Of a DNA stretch of 64,000 nucleotides, positions 12,270 to 23,482 are shown in pieces; positions within the stretch are counted from its first letter, which is position 1; every line of letters starts with the position of its first letter. The notes under the pieces were generated by a model, which saw nothing but the letters and a program-made list of their open reading frames with translations, did not search any database and was not told the DNA's origin. The DNA is from Brachypodium distachyon (lineage: Eukaryota > Streptophyta > Magnoliopsida > Poales > Poaceae), in NCBI RefSeq assembly GCF_000005505.3, contig NC_016132.3:56930914-56994913 (forward strand), in the 5' to 3' direction. The position numbers and the translations under genes are program-made.

Positions 12270-15200
12270 CTATGAACCGTAGCATCCCAAGAACCAGGAC
12301 AATGTCCTGGAGCTTTGGTTGGAAGCAAGCGAAGATGAGGAGGAGGAGGACGACGATCTATTCTCCCAGCTGCTGTCAACAGCTCCATTATTATCATCCT
12401 CCTTGTGCTTCTTCCTCTTCTTGCTCTTCTTTTTGGTGTGCAGCACCGTCCCCCTCACCGTCACTTCCTTCTTCCCGAAATCCACCATGTAGTCCAGCAG
12501 CCCTGCTAGATTAATTAACCAAACAAACCGGGATGCATTAGCACCAAGTACAAATGGACACACCACAAATGTTGCAGCTAGCTAGCACATGTTGACAATT
12601 TCGTGGTTAAACTGAAAATGATTTCTTTGTTTGCGACACGACAAGTATCATTTGTCGGTGTGACAACGATGTGTATCTAGGATTTTCATAGGAATTTTGG
12701 AAGAATTTAAAAAGGGAGCCGTGAAACGTCGGTTAATTTAGATCCTTACCGTTCATCTTGGTTACCACCTTGGTGACCCGCTGTCGGCAGTGCGAACAGC
12801 CCATGTTGGCGCTCATCACCACCACCTGCACCTGCGAGCATTCCCAAATTCCATTTAATTTCAATTCCCAGCATCCCCTCTGGCTAATTAAGCTAGCTAG
12901 CTCTATCATAAACATCATCATCGATTCAGCACCCATATAAATATGCATTGCTTTTACGCAATTAAGCAAAGGAGCAAGCGACCAGCTAGGCAAGGTAGCT
13001 ATATGTATGCTCATTACCATCAGTACTCCCAGTTAATTAAGTTAGCCACTAACCAATGTGCTAGTACTGTGTTAGGCTTGACGTAATTATTAATTAGCTA
13101 CCGACCATGGTTAATGGTGAAGGGTTAACAACTTGAGTGGTTGTAGCAATTAGCAACCCTAATCTAGTTTCACCTAACCAGTCTATCTCGCCACTGATTG
13201 GCACCTGCAAATTCCTCTCCTCTCATTATGGATACACATGACTGCACGTACTTCTACTGGCTAGGAATAGGAGTATTTGTTTGCTTGCTTATTTGCTGGC
13301 TGCTGCCTGATCTACGGCATGGCATGACGTGATAAGTTAATTTAAGCTACTGCTGCTGCTGCTTGTATTGTAAACTCTTCACGTGTAGTACTCCTGTGAC
13401 TGGATGTCTGGATGCATTCATATAGCTAGCGTTGTGATCTCTAGTGAGGACAGAGATTACAACACAAGCATGCCAGGCCGGGCGGGCAAATAATGCATAT
13501 ATTGTGCCCAAGTGGTGCCTCTCGTACCTTACTGTCGGGTGGGTAATTAAAACGTTGATTCCTGTTGTCCAATATCGTTAAGATGACACTAACATCTTAA
13601 CGGCTCTTGGTATTTTCACCAGAGAACATCTTAAACTAGAAACAAGCTATACAGATACGTACAAGACATGTATATGCATGTCTGCATGTATGTATGCGTG
13701 CGTATATCACTATCAGGGTATAATAATATGGGCAGTCCCCATCCTCACGTGGCGTATTTATATACCATCCCTAGTTAAGATCGACGTCTTAACAATATTC
13801 TATCACAGATAGGGATTATACATACATACTAATCTCTTTCAATTGTAGTCTTAAGGATGTCCATGTTAGGCATTAATTTGCTATATAAATTACTGTTTTC
13901 TTCTTCTTTCTGTGCAGGTGCACCCACATGCGCAGAGATGTTGGGTCAAAACTGTACACCCTGGCTAGCTAGCTGACGGTGAAATGTTTTTGGTGGACTG
14001 GATCAAATCTTTTTTTCAGATGGTTAATTTGCATGGTTCAACTTGTCCACGTGCACAGCAGTGCAACACATGCATATAGTATATAATGTATTCAAAGAAC
14101 GAATGAAAAGGATGTTCACTACTTGCATTAGTTAATTCACCAAAAGAAATTCATAAGTAAATACTGAATAGATGTCTGGTAAGTTTGAAGGTCAAAGAAG
14201 GCATTTAGTAGAGCATGTGCTGTATTTGACTACGGGAATACATTTGACTACGGGAATACAGAGTAGGAAAATAGATCTACGGAATACACAAAGATAATGA
14301 CCCAGGGGATGTTGAGATTTATAGAGCAGGGCATTTAGTCGTTTGTCCTGCTGACTTGGTAGTACTTTGTATTGATGGGAATCCATTTGGATACAGTGTT
14401 CTGAGTCTGACCCGTGCAATAATGTTCCCAGTTAACGGCTCGATGGACGCACGTGATGTCAGGTGCAGTAGGCGGTCAAGAGCCAAGACACAACAAAAAA
14501 CCAGTCTTAATCTCTCTCCCTCTGGAACCTAATGGCAAGCACACATGGGCACCGGTTTTTTATGGTTTCACCTCCAACTCTCCAAGAGCAAGCTTCTCTG
14601 CCAGCAAAGCACGCAACCGACACCCCCAATTGAAGTACTACAAGTCGTCTGTCTACTGCTGCCATGGCTAGCTACGTGTCTGTGACTACCGTGAGATTCT
14701 TACCGCTGCTCCATGACCATGAGGATGTATACAGCTAAGCTAATTATTGTCTACTTGTGTGCTAAGAGAATGGAGTGAGATCATTCTGATCTCAGCACTT
14801 TGGTTTCTGCTTCCTTCTAGAGCAGATACTAAAGAAGTGTTTGTTCGTGTGCAGAAGTGGAATTTTGCGGCAGATTGATGCAACAGCGACTTTTTTACCT
14901 ACCTTTACGCTAGAAGTTTAGAGGCGAAAGTGATTGAAAATGTGGTGGGGGGGGGGGGGGGGGGGGGCTTGAGTATCCGGAACAATAGCATGGCAAGACT
15001 GAATGCCGCGTAGTGTACTATAACATTGTTACCAAGAAAAATGGGATTACTATATGGAATAGTGGGGGCATTGAAGGACTAGTGCATTGAGAAATGGGAA
15101 GAGATTCTTGTTGTGCATGCCGTTCACGAAGTCACGACTTGCATTGCGAAATGGGAGTACAACGGAACCAGGAAAAGAAGCAATCGATTCAGGAACATAC

Positions 15201-15396
15201 TAGTGGTTTGTGGAACTTCAGGGAAATACAACCAGACCGTGGATGTGATCAGAGTTGGGTTTGCAGATTAGAAGCAGAGCCATTAGAGATTTCATGATCA
15301 AGCTTGGGAGAGAGGAAGAGAGATCATACATACCGAAGGGAGGGAGAGGTCCTCTGCGAACCTTAAAGCTTGCAGCTTGATTTCTGTGCCGCCCAT
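12270..15396 (-). CDS. Small heavy-metal-associated (HMA) domain protein, HIPP/ATX1-like
   Basis: Three minus-strand exons (15396-15334, 12831-12750, 12502-12270) join in frame to a 125-aa protein. The HMA ferredoxin-like fold spans about residues 21-68. Its metal-binding loop MGCSHCRQRV contains CxxC, and FGKKEVTVRGTV forms the last strand. A Lys-rich stretch (KKKSKKRKKHK), a nine-serine run and a hydrophobic tail ending WFLGCYGS follow. The terminal CYGS puts a cysteine four residues from the end, as in a CaaX prenylation box, though the Y-G middle is atypical. HMA proteins carry or sense Cu, Zn or Cd; the ligand is not predictable here. Exon 1 codes only 21 residues and lies 2.5 kb upstream. 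It was chosen because frame, donor, ATG and a TATA box all agree. Exons 2-3 are firm; exon 1 is likely. Confidence 0.75.
14947..14967 (+). repeat. Poly-G tract (21 G) in HMA intron 1
   Basis: There are twenty-one consecutive G residues, preceded by GTGGT. The strand can form a G-quadruplex as DNA. The transcript of the minus-strand gene carries the C-rich side. Homopolymers of this length are also prone to assembly and length error. Confidence 0.9.
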
Positions 15397-15573
15397 GGTT
15401 GCATCTGATCCAACCGTGCTCCTCCTACTGCATCCACTCCCTATGTCATCTTCTTGTCCACCATGCTCCTGCATGCTGGCTGCTCCCCTTTCGGTGGAGC
15501 TCCCTCACCTCTCTCTTGATCTCTCCTTTTCCTTGTAGGCTTTTGTCTGAAGATAGCACAAAAGCTCCCTCCT

Positions 15574-15582
15574 CTTTATATA
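15574..15582 (-). promoter_or_regulatory. TATA box of the HMA gene
   Basis: On the minus strand TATATAAAG lies about 180 bases upstream of the proposed start codon at 15396, which leaves a leader of about 150 bases. It supports the placement of exon 1. Confidence 0.6.
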
Positions 15583-17370
15583 CTAGTCCTGGGAAAAAGA
15601 GAGAGGAAGAGTAACAAATAGCTTATGGAGACCACCCCATGGAATCCAAATATTTTAATCCCTCCTGGATAAAATTAGGTATAGAATGGAAGGTGAACAC
15701 CGGCAATCACACAAAGTGACACAATCGAATACTTACTTATCAGATGGGAAATCATTCGCGAAGACAATACAGTTTGCTATTTCAAGGCAGTTCATTGGGT
15801 GACTGGGATATAAACACATCACTGTCATGGAGGCTGGTGGCAATTTCCAATTGTGCATAAGTGGCCCACTTTGTATTGGATTCCTGACCTGAACCATTTT
15901 CGCTCTTGTCAACTGTACAGAAACAAACCACCATAGCAGATAGATTACTTGCAGTGCTCTCCAATTCAAGTGCTTAAGAGCAAGGCCAGTAAAATGGTCA
16001 TGATGGAATGTGAAATGTGACAGTACAACAATATAATATGCAATAAAGAACCGCCCAAAGATTATATATTGTTCTTTATATTTCCATAAGAATCTTGCAG
16101 ACACAAGCTGCTTTGTGTATTCGGCAATCATATATGGCATAAGAACTCAGTTCTTGGCACCTTACAGCGTGAAAATTAAAAATGAAATCAGCAGGGCGGG
16201 TATTGCAAAGAGGGCCAGTCAAAAGAAACAAATGGCTGTAGTATAGTATAAAATGGAGAATCAAAGTGCTCTTTAGGTATAGTACCTCTAGGTATCTTTA
16301 GTGTCGTCTAGTATGAAATGATTATACTATCACATCCTTAAACTTACACAAGGAGAATATTCTAAATAACAGAACAAGAAAGAGCAAACCAACCGATTTT
16401 TTAATGAGTAGGCAAAGAGGAACTACCCTCACAAACACCAATGTAGAGCAAAAAACCAATAGAACCACTGGCATGCATTCAATGCCCACCCACACCGAAA
16501 GTGTAGTATTGCTTGAATCAACAAAGATGTCTGTGATCTACAGCTCTTAATTAGGTTGTTGTTGTGACAAAAAAGAAACATCTACAAAGACAAATTTTAA
16601 CAATGCAGCCTGAAATTCAAAGAAAGAGAGCTTATTGTTAAGAGCTTAATGCATCTGAGTCAACAGTTACAAAAGAATCATTCATGAAGATTGAAGGACT
16701 GCTAGAAACGTTAGCTAATTTAGCTTTGAAAGCTGACAGACATATAGTTAAAATCATATGAAGAAAATCAAAACATATCAGCTGGGGAAACAAGGGGCAA
16801 TTCTAACATTCCTCTGCTCACCTACTTCCCTTCCTGAGCACGCTAGTGGCAAAGATTACACTTTCAAGTTTCAACATCAGCTAGGAAAATAATTTCCATT
16901 CTGAGCATTACCCCCAGTGTGTAGCTTTCAGGAGTGACAGACTTTCACTATATTTTTTAGGCAGTGATATGGACACCTGGATGACAGATGAAGCAATTGA
17001 CCCACTAAACTTGCTTGTTTGTACAACAGAACGCTTAAGCCTCTCGCTGCATCATGAATTCATATCTCTATCATTCTTAAGTGCTTCTCAAGCCAGTTAG
17101 AAGCTAGGAAACTTCCAGAATTGCATGTACGACACAAACACTTTGAAAACAATTGTATTTAAGCATATGAAAAGTACTAGAACATCACGACTTAATCTAC
17201 CTGTCATTCTTAACTTTATTCATGAGCAAGTTGGAAGGCAGGAAACTTAAGACTTGCATTTACAAATACTTAAAACTAACTGTATTCGAGCACAGGAAAA
17301 ATGCATAGCTCATGACGATACCACTAGATTCGCAGAATTAGCTGGTGAGGACTTGGCTGACAAAAATATA

Positions 17371-17437
17371 CTCCCTCCGTCCCAAATTAACTGTCGTTCT
17401 ATGCAAATCCACGACAGTTAATTTGGGACGGAGGGAG
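17371..17437. mobile_element. Stowaway MITE (67 bp)
   Basis: This is a near-perfect foldback. CTCCCTCCGTCCCAAATTAA at the left pairs with TTAATTTGGGACGGAGGGAG at the right, and TA target duplications flank both ends. Its end sequence marks it as a different subfamily from the 7050 copy. Confidence 0.93.
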
Positions 17438-17924
17438 TATTTGGATAACTATTACGTTAAAAATTAGAAGATGTATTTGGACGTATTGGAAACTAGTTGC
17501 GTGCTTCAAATCACAACTATACATTGAACGCCATAAAGTCTTTTTGACAAAAGGACAATTATATTAGCATGTTATCTAATTCAAGCTGCCTACATCACAC
17601 AAAATGACCAGACTACGGTGCATGTTCGAGCCTATCATTCCTTTGAATGGATCAAAGTACAAAGCTAAAATTGAGCAGAAGAAAAAAAACAGCAGCCAGT
17701 AATTGGATAAAATGCAGTTCAATTAGAATCCAATGGTTGTACTAGAATAGCAACTATTGCAGTAATAATACAAGCATGTACATACATTGCTTAAAGTGAA
17801 GACAGTCATCTATCGTACTAGTACTAAACAAGCCTTTCAAGTAATGCAACTAGCAGCCCAAAGAAAGCAACATTGTACTTTTTTTTTCTCAAACACGCAT
17901 CAAAATGTGTATCGTTCTGTATTA

Positions 17925-18165
17925 CTCCCTCCTTTTCACAAAGGTTGGTGCATTTTGTTTCGTTAAGACAAGCTTTTGACCAAGAATTACTCTATTAATA
18001 TGTAAGTTATATGATATGAAACCATGATCACTAGCAAGAACTTTTAAAGACGAATCCACTGATATAAATTTCATGTATGAAAAAACACATATCTATAGAG
18101 TTTTCATCGGTAAAAGCTTTGTGTTAATCAACCAAAATACGCCAACCTTTGTGAAACGGAGGGAG
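17925..18165. mobile_element. Stowaway MITE (241 bp)
   Basis: Terminal inverted repeats CTCCCTCCTTTTCACAAAGG and CCTTTGTGAAACGGAGGGAG are flanked by TA on both sides. The interior is AT-rich and noncoding. Arms longer than 20 bp with only one or two mismatches support the call. Confidence 0.9.
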
Positions 18166-19251
18166 TACTTGAAAACACCACAGAACGCATGGCAGTATAA
18201 ACCACCAGGGGTGGCCTCGCACCAAAACCAAACAAACCAACAGCAAAACAAAATAGAGAAAGGAAGAAAAGCAAATGAAAAAAAAAACACTAGCCTACTA
18301 GCCTATAGGAAAACTGAAATGATAATGAAATAAAGGTCAGTTGCACTTGATTAATACTATTACGATAATCAAACAATTCAAATCTTATATGCTGATCTTC
18401 AAACTGCTTAAGCTCTCACAACTCACAAGGTAAACGGTAGCAGACTGGTAGTGGTATAGTAGCACAAAACACCATTAGCTTTGGAAGGGGGCCAAATAAA
18501 TGTCTCCACCTGCTGCCAAAGAGAACTTAAAAGAAAACAAACTTGGCAAAGGAATTCTTATAGTTCCGCAAAACTCACTTCTTGATGCAAGACTTATCAT
18601 ATAAGTCATATGACACAGATATTCTGCATCATGCTTATAGAACATGACCAGGCCTCTTTGCTGGTTGGTGATTGTAACTTTGCTTTCTTAGGCACCAACT
18701 CAGCATCAGCAGATCTCGCACACATCAGCATCATATTCCATCCATCCATTTACGATTTATGTTACACCGCAGTAAAAAAAATTAGGAGTATCACTGACGG
18801 GATGACCATCCAAAGAATTATCAACAAAAGGCAACCAAAGAACAACGGGGTCAAAAAGAAGGTATCCCCAACTGAAAACTTGTCGGCAGCATGTAGCATA
18901 CAAACATAACAAAAGTTAAACCCTGGCTCAAGAAATTTGGCAGTAACAGCTAAAATAAGATACCACTTCAAATTGTCGCTTTCAGGGTAGACAAAGCTAC
19001 AGTTCATCAAAGATGTTTGGTGTTGCACTTTCTGTTTATGCTAGAAAACACTTATTTCATATTTGATTGTGTCGGTCCTGGTACGCCATTGGTAGAATAG
19101 AGGGCACGAGAAATATCCATTGCAAAAGGATGGTACAATGTAGGAAAAGGTGAACAAACAACTTCTGCTGCTATCTCAATTGGCTAAAAATGAATGAAAA
19201 GAAAAAGATTTTGGTTACAATTGGCTAAACTTCTGCTGCTATGTCTCAATT

Positions 19252-21594
19252 TCAGTGTATGTTCCTAAGAGGTAGGGCACTTGGTTCCAGGTGCCACGAC
19301 CCTTGTGGTATATCATGTTCTTTTATTTCAATGACAACAAAAGCAGGAACACGATGGGAAAAGCTGAGCATTTCCGACCTTGAAATCCACCTTGTCAAAT
19401 GGAAATCTTCCAGTAATACTCTCTGGAAAAATGATAAATAACCTTTTACCCGAGTTAAGCTGCATGCATTGACTCCATTTTCATCAGTATAGTCCGAGAG
19501 GACCTGAACCATGCGAGGTTCACATTTGTCGATATCAGTGCTACTTAAGGTTATGTTCCAATTTTTGTACATTGCCCATATTTCCCCTTTCTTAGGGAAG
19601 ATTCGATAGAAAGACCTCTTTGAACTCCAGTCACAGTGTACAGGATGAGAGAAATCTGACATGTCCTTGTAAGTAGTTTCAGTACCAGCTCGAAATACCC
19701 CACAAGCAACTGGTAGACCATCTTCGACCCACCGTATTTCTTCATCAAGCATAGGATGTGGTTCCAACTTCAACACAAAAACCGCTATATGTGAAACCAC
19801 ACGGATAATTCTGACATAAGACCTAGGCATCCGGTCCCGCACATCGTATACAGCCCATATCTGCCCCTCCACAAAATCCTCAGGTGACAACTTGTTGTTG
19901 CAGTTCATCATTCCCTGCAGGGGAATACCTGAACCCAAATTGCTTGTTGAAGGATTGGAGAATTGTGCGACAGCAGCTTCCTGAAAGCTATTTGTGACAC
20001 CATGAAAACTTGAAAGTGGGGACAAAGGAGCCAGACTTGCCAATGTATTTTCATGATGCAGGTTTACTGGCACAGTAGAATGTTCAAGCTCCAAGACTGT
20101 CCCGTCCTCATGACTAAATCTAAATGAAGGGATCCTGTGAGAAAACTTGAGCAGATTGTCACTAGAGACTAGTAATAACTGCTCCCTTCCGCTCCTCGGG
20201 TACCTCTGGAAAACACTTCTAGATCCATCTACCTTTACCAAGAGCGCAACTGTGCAACCTGAGTGTTCTGAATAACTGGTAAGAATTTCTACAACAGAAA
20301 AGGTGCTCTTCTTCCGCATCTCAGGATTATTATACCATCCAATGTCCCAGTCATTGTAGATGGCCCATACTTCTCCTTTCCTGGGATATACTTCGAGATG
20401 TTGATTCAGATTATCACCAGATATTTCATGGGAAAACATACTTGGACAAGTTAGCGACATTTGACGCTCTTCTGCTATAAAGGTTCCACAAACAAATGGC
20501 AAGCTTGCGTTTAACCACTTCTCCTCTTCATGAGATTGTGGGCATGGTTTGAACCATGAGACATATAACTGCATCTTGTCTGTCAAAACTTTATTTATCC
20601 ATGCATATCTGCGAGGAAACTTCTCCCAGTCATACGCTGCCCAAATCTGGCCATTAGTAAAATGTTCTATCGATCTATCATCCTCAAAGTTATGATAGTC
20701 ATACTGTTTACTAAAGCAGTGGTCATCTTGGTTAGCATCTGAAGGATCAGCAAAGCAGACGTTAGCCTCTGAGGGATCAGAAAAGCAGACGTCCGAATCT
20801 TCCTGGGACGACGACACGCAATACACATCATTTTGGCATACACTCTTTTGCTTCTTGTCTACATGGTTTTCCTCAGCCAACTGCAACTCAACATCACCAC
20901 CTAGAATGTAAGGGTCGGTCTTGATTCTGGTGATTCTGGAAGAACTAGCTGCATATGAACAATTTCCTACTACATCCAAACATGGTCTGCCACTGAGTTG
21001 AATATGCTTCATGTCGGCACTGTTTACTTTATCCATTTCAGAGCTTGCATTGTAATGAGGAGTTGATCCATCAATGCCACTAAAAAGAGCAGCAGCACCT
21101 TCAAGATGCACCCATTTGGTTGACAAAATGTCGCCACACCGCGAGTCAACACTTGCATTGCTGGAGGCGCCAATTGCCATCTGCTTGACAGAGCCCACCG
21201 CGTTGCTCGAATCAAACCTGGCCCTCTCCGCCGGATCAGAGAGCAGCTTGTAAGCGTCATTGACGAGGCAGAGCGCCAAATCGGCGCCGGGCAAGTCATC
21301 GTCCCTGACGGACTCAAGCTGGACCACGATGCTGCTGTACCGGGCCTCGACCTTGGAAGCGTCGTCCCCGGGATGGACCTGCAGGACCCTGTACCAGTCC
21401 ACCGTTGCCCCGCAGCCCGGCCTCCCTGCGGCGGCAACGCAGAGGACCTCGAGCACGGAGAGCATCTCGACGGCGCCGTCGAGCCTGGGGTTGGTCTGGA
21501 GCGTCTCCAGCAGCAGCGTCCGCGCGCCTGTGTAGTCCTCGGCCCGCATCCTCGCCACGATCGCGTCCCTCTCCGCCTCGCCGTCCTCCTCCAT
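19252..21594 (-). CDS. J-domain-like protein with two DUF3444 repeats
   Basis: A single 780-codon coding exon encodes a member of the plant J-domain/DUF3444 family, which is usually nuclear and poorly characterised. The N-terminal ~60 residues form the helical region typical of the family. A J-like domain lies at about residues 66-128 (DWYRVLQVHPGDDASKVEARY ... VNDAYKLLSDPAERARFD). Helix and loop spacing is retained, but where the family has LHPDKN this protein reads LESVRDDD. The HPD triplet needed to stimulate Hsp70 ATPase is therefore absent. Two DUF3444 modules follow, at about 310-510 (GQIWAAYDWEKFPRRYAWI, PRKGEVWAIYNDWDIGW) and 575-765 (GQIWAVYDVRDRMPRSYVRI, PKKGEIWAMYKNWNI). The ATG lies one base after a strong acceptor, so the 5' UTR is spliced. 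The molecular role is unknown. Confidence 0.9.
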   Translation of the reverse strand: MEEDGEAERDAIVARMRAEDYTGARTLLLETLQTNPRLDGAVEMLSVLEVLCVAAAGRPGCGATVDWYRVLQVHPGDDASKVEARYSSIVVQLESVRDDDLPGADLALCLVNDAYKLLSDPAERARFDSSNAVGSVKQMAIGASSNASVDSRCGDILSTKWVHLEGAAALFSGIDGSTPHYNASSEMDKVNSADMKHIQLSGRPCLDVVGNCSYAASSSRITRIKTDPYILGGDVELQLAEENHVDKKQKSVCQNDVYCVSSSQEDSDVCFSDPSEANVCFADPSDANQDDHCFSKQYDYHNFEDDRSIEHFTNGQIWAAYDWEKFPRRYAWINKVLTDKMQLYVSWFKPCPQSHEEEKWLNASLPFVCGTFIAEERQMSLTCPSMFSHEISGDNLNQHLEVYPRKGEVWAIYNDWDIGWYNNPEMRKKSTFSVVEILTSYSEHSGCTVALLVKVDGSRSVFQRYPRSGREQLLLVSSDNLLKFSHRIPSFRFSHEDGTVLELEHSTVPVNLHHENTLASLAPLSPLSSFHGVTNSFQEAAVAQFSNPSTSNLGSGIPLQGMMNCNNKLSPEDFVEGQIWAVYDVRDRMPRSYVRIIRVVSHIAVFVLKLEPHPMLDEEIRWVEDGLPVACGVFRAGTETTYKDMSDFSHPVHCDWSSKRSFYRIFPKKGEIWAMYKNWNITLSSTDIDKCEPRMVQVLSDYTDENGVNACSLTRVKGYLSFFQRVLLEDFHLTRWISRSEMLSFSHRVPAFVVIEIKEHDIPQGSWHLEPSALPLRNIH

Positions 21595-21880
21595 CCTGCA
21601 ACCCCAGAAAATCCGTCCTCAGAAAACCGCAGCTAAATCAATCATCCTTGGATCATAAGTGATCCCATTATTCCCGATTTCAGATTCGAAGAACCGAATT
21701 CGGTCGCCGCATTCGACCAACGGGACTGCCGCTGCCACGAAACTAAATTAAACAGAAACGGGGAGCGGAATTTGGGGAAACTTACGAAATTGATCGGTCG
21801 ATGCTCCGAAGGAGTGGAGGATCCCTAAACCCTAGCGGCGGCGGCAGAACAAGAGCGAGCGATTTCCGCAAATGAACAGC
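21595..21880 (-). promoter_or_regulatory. 5'-UTR intron and telo-box leader of the DUF3444 gene
   Basis: The minus strand has a donor (ATTTC|GTAAG, intron from 21785) and an acceptor (TTGCAG, intron end 21596), which splice directly in front of the start codon. Upstream, at about 21826-21836, the plus strand reads AAACCCTAG, a telo-box motif common in promoters of housekeeping plant genes. Confidence 0.6.
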
Positions 21881-23236
21881 GCGACTTCAACGGTGGTTGG
21901 CTCGTTCTACAGCAGGCAGCGGCGCTGCAGTGGCTCCTGTCCGAGTTCTTCACTCTGTGGCCTCCGGTGTGTCTCTCCGGCGCTCCAAAGCCCGCCTCCT
22001 CCGCTTCCTGGGCTTCAACCGGACAAGGCATACAGGTCTTGCGAAGTCCAGGCAAATCTCCAGGCCCAGGCCCAGATATAGGCCTCCAGCAAAGAAAGCG
22101 GCCCAACCGACGGAAATTAGGAGCCCAGTGGGAGGATGCACCGGATTCTGGCCCACGGCCTAGAATATGGGGCCCACGCCTGTGGCACGTGGGGGCCGTG
22201 CGGTCTGGGACGACGGGAAGGCCGGAAAAGAGGAGCGCACAAGCGGCGGGAAAAGGCTCCTCAAAGTACGGGCCTCCGGTATAATTACCTTCCCCCACCA
22301 TGCAGCATCCGTACTCGCTTTTCACTTTTTTACCCCGTTTACTCATAATAATATTTGGAAGTAGTATAGTCTTCTCTGTACACATGCCAAAAACGGATTT
22401 TTCTTCTTCTTGCAGGCGCTAGAAATGAAACGGAAGAAGGCAGACGCAGCCGAACGACGAAAAAGTCACAATTCAGAGTTCGTCTCGCCTTTCGCTCACC
22501 TGAATAGTTTAACCGTACGGTAATAATACGAAATTCATTTTAAAATTGGGAATTCGGTGGAAAAAAATTCGGATGGGGTAATTGGAAAAAAGAAATCGTT
22601 GCCCCACGGTAGAAGAGGGGAAAAAATAAGGCGAGAGGAATTCTCACTTTGAGGAGGAACAGGTTAAAAAAAGGTTTAGCGTGGAGACAGGTTCTGGGCG
22701 CCGTGCACGGGTATCCAAGCGCAGCGTCCTCTGCTTCCTCGGGCTCTTCTCCTCAATCCGTTCCCCGTGCTGTGCCAACCGGACTGGGGAGTTCGCGGTA
22801 ACCGGAGGGTAAAACGGGGAGAGAGAGAGAGAGAATCAATCCAGGCGAGAGGCCGCGGTGGGGTTGGGGAGAGAATGTTTGGTCCGGACTCTGGATTGTG
22901 TGTGCGTGCTGAGACGAGAGATGCCAGATGCGGCCGCCGAGGGAAAAAGTCTCGGCCTTTTGATTCCTCCCACGCCAGATGAATGCCTGTGAGTGAGCCC
23001 TCCGTTCCGTTTCAACTTAAAGCCGTGCCGAGGAGAGGAGAGAGGCTGAGGTTGCGGGCGGCGGGAGCGTGCTGAGGAAGAGCTCGTCTTCTTCCGTTCT
23101 TCGTCGGTCTTGGTGGGAGGTGAGGAGCGCGTGAAATCTGGGCCGCGGAGCTGCTTCAGAGGACAAAGGGAGGAGTTCTTCGCCTGCGGGTTCCGTTCCG
23201 CCCGCTGCTTCTGTCCTGCTGCATCTTCAGCTTCAG
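21881..23236. promoter_or_regulatory. Shared divergent promoter region (DUF3444 gene / CORYNE-like gene)
   Basis: The two genes are head to head, with about 1.9 kb between start codons. The DUF3444-proximal side carries several GGCCCA/TGGGCC-type elements (e.g. TGGGGCCCACG near 22167), which are site-II-like motifs. The CORYNE side has a (GA)n tract at about 22818-22834 and a GC-rich leader. The leader then has a donor at 23236 (CTTCAG|GTAC) and an acceptor at 23349, which predicts a small 5'-UTR intron. Confidence 0.45.
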
Positions 23237-23393
23237 GTACTATAAACAACTGTTCTCTCTCCAGTTGGTGAATCAATCGGCTCGCTTCTCCTTCCTTACG
23301 AAATCTATGTTGATTGATGCACTGAGTGAGTTCCTCGTTTCTGTTTCAGTACAGCGTCCATCCTCATCTTGCGGTTACAGTTCCTAGTCGACG

Positions 23394-23422
23394 ATGATGA
23401 GCGAATAATGGCATCTTCTTGA
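23394..23422 (+). other. Two overlapping micro-uORFs in the CORYNE leader
   Basis: ATGATGAGCGAATAA (23394-23408) ends on the base that begins a second ATG, and that frame reads four codons to TGA (23408-23422). Both lie 60-90 bases upstream of the main start at 23483. They could lower main-frame translation or permit reinitiation; that effect is inferred. Confidence 0.6.
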
Positions 23423-23482
23423 GCCGTGTGGGGGAACGGAAGCTCTCGGGATCCTTTGATTCATCCTATCCGTCGAGCATTC

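Larger units (their letters stand above)
15583..19251. other. AT-rich spacer between HMA promoter and DUF3444 gene 3' end
   Basis: This is mostly AT-rich noncoding sequence with two Stowaway MITEs (annotated separately). The part nearest 19251 is the 3' UTR of the DUF3444 gene. At 15784-15964 (minus) a short open stretch (STASNLSAMVVCFC..., ending in TGA) has exon-like composition but no recognisable family or partner exon, so I do not call a gene. Confidence 0.4.

Noticed and set aside
15733..16140. Minus-strand frames of 60-135 codons as a gene
   Set aside because: One frame looks exon-like, but there is no start, promoter or partner exon with matching phase.
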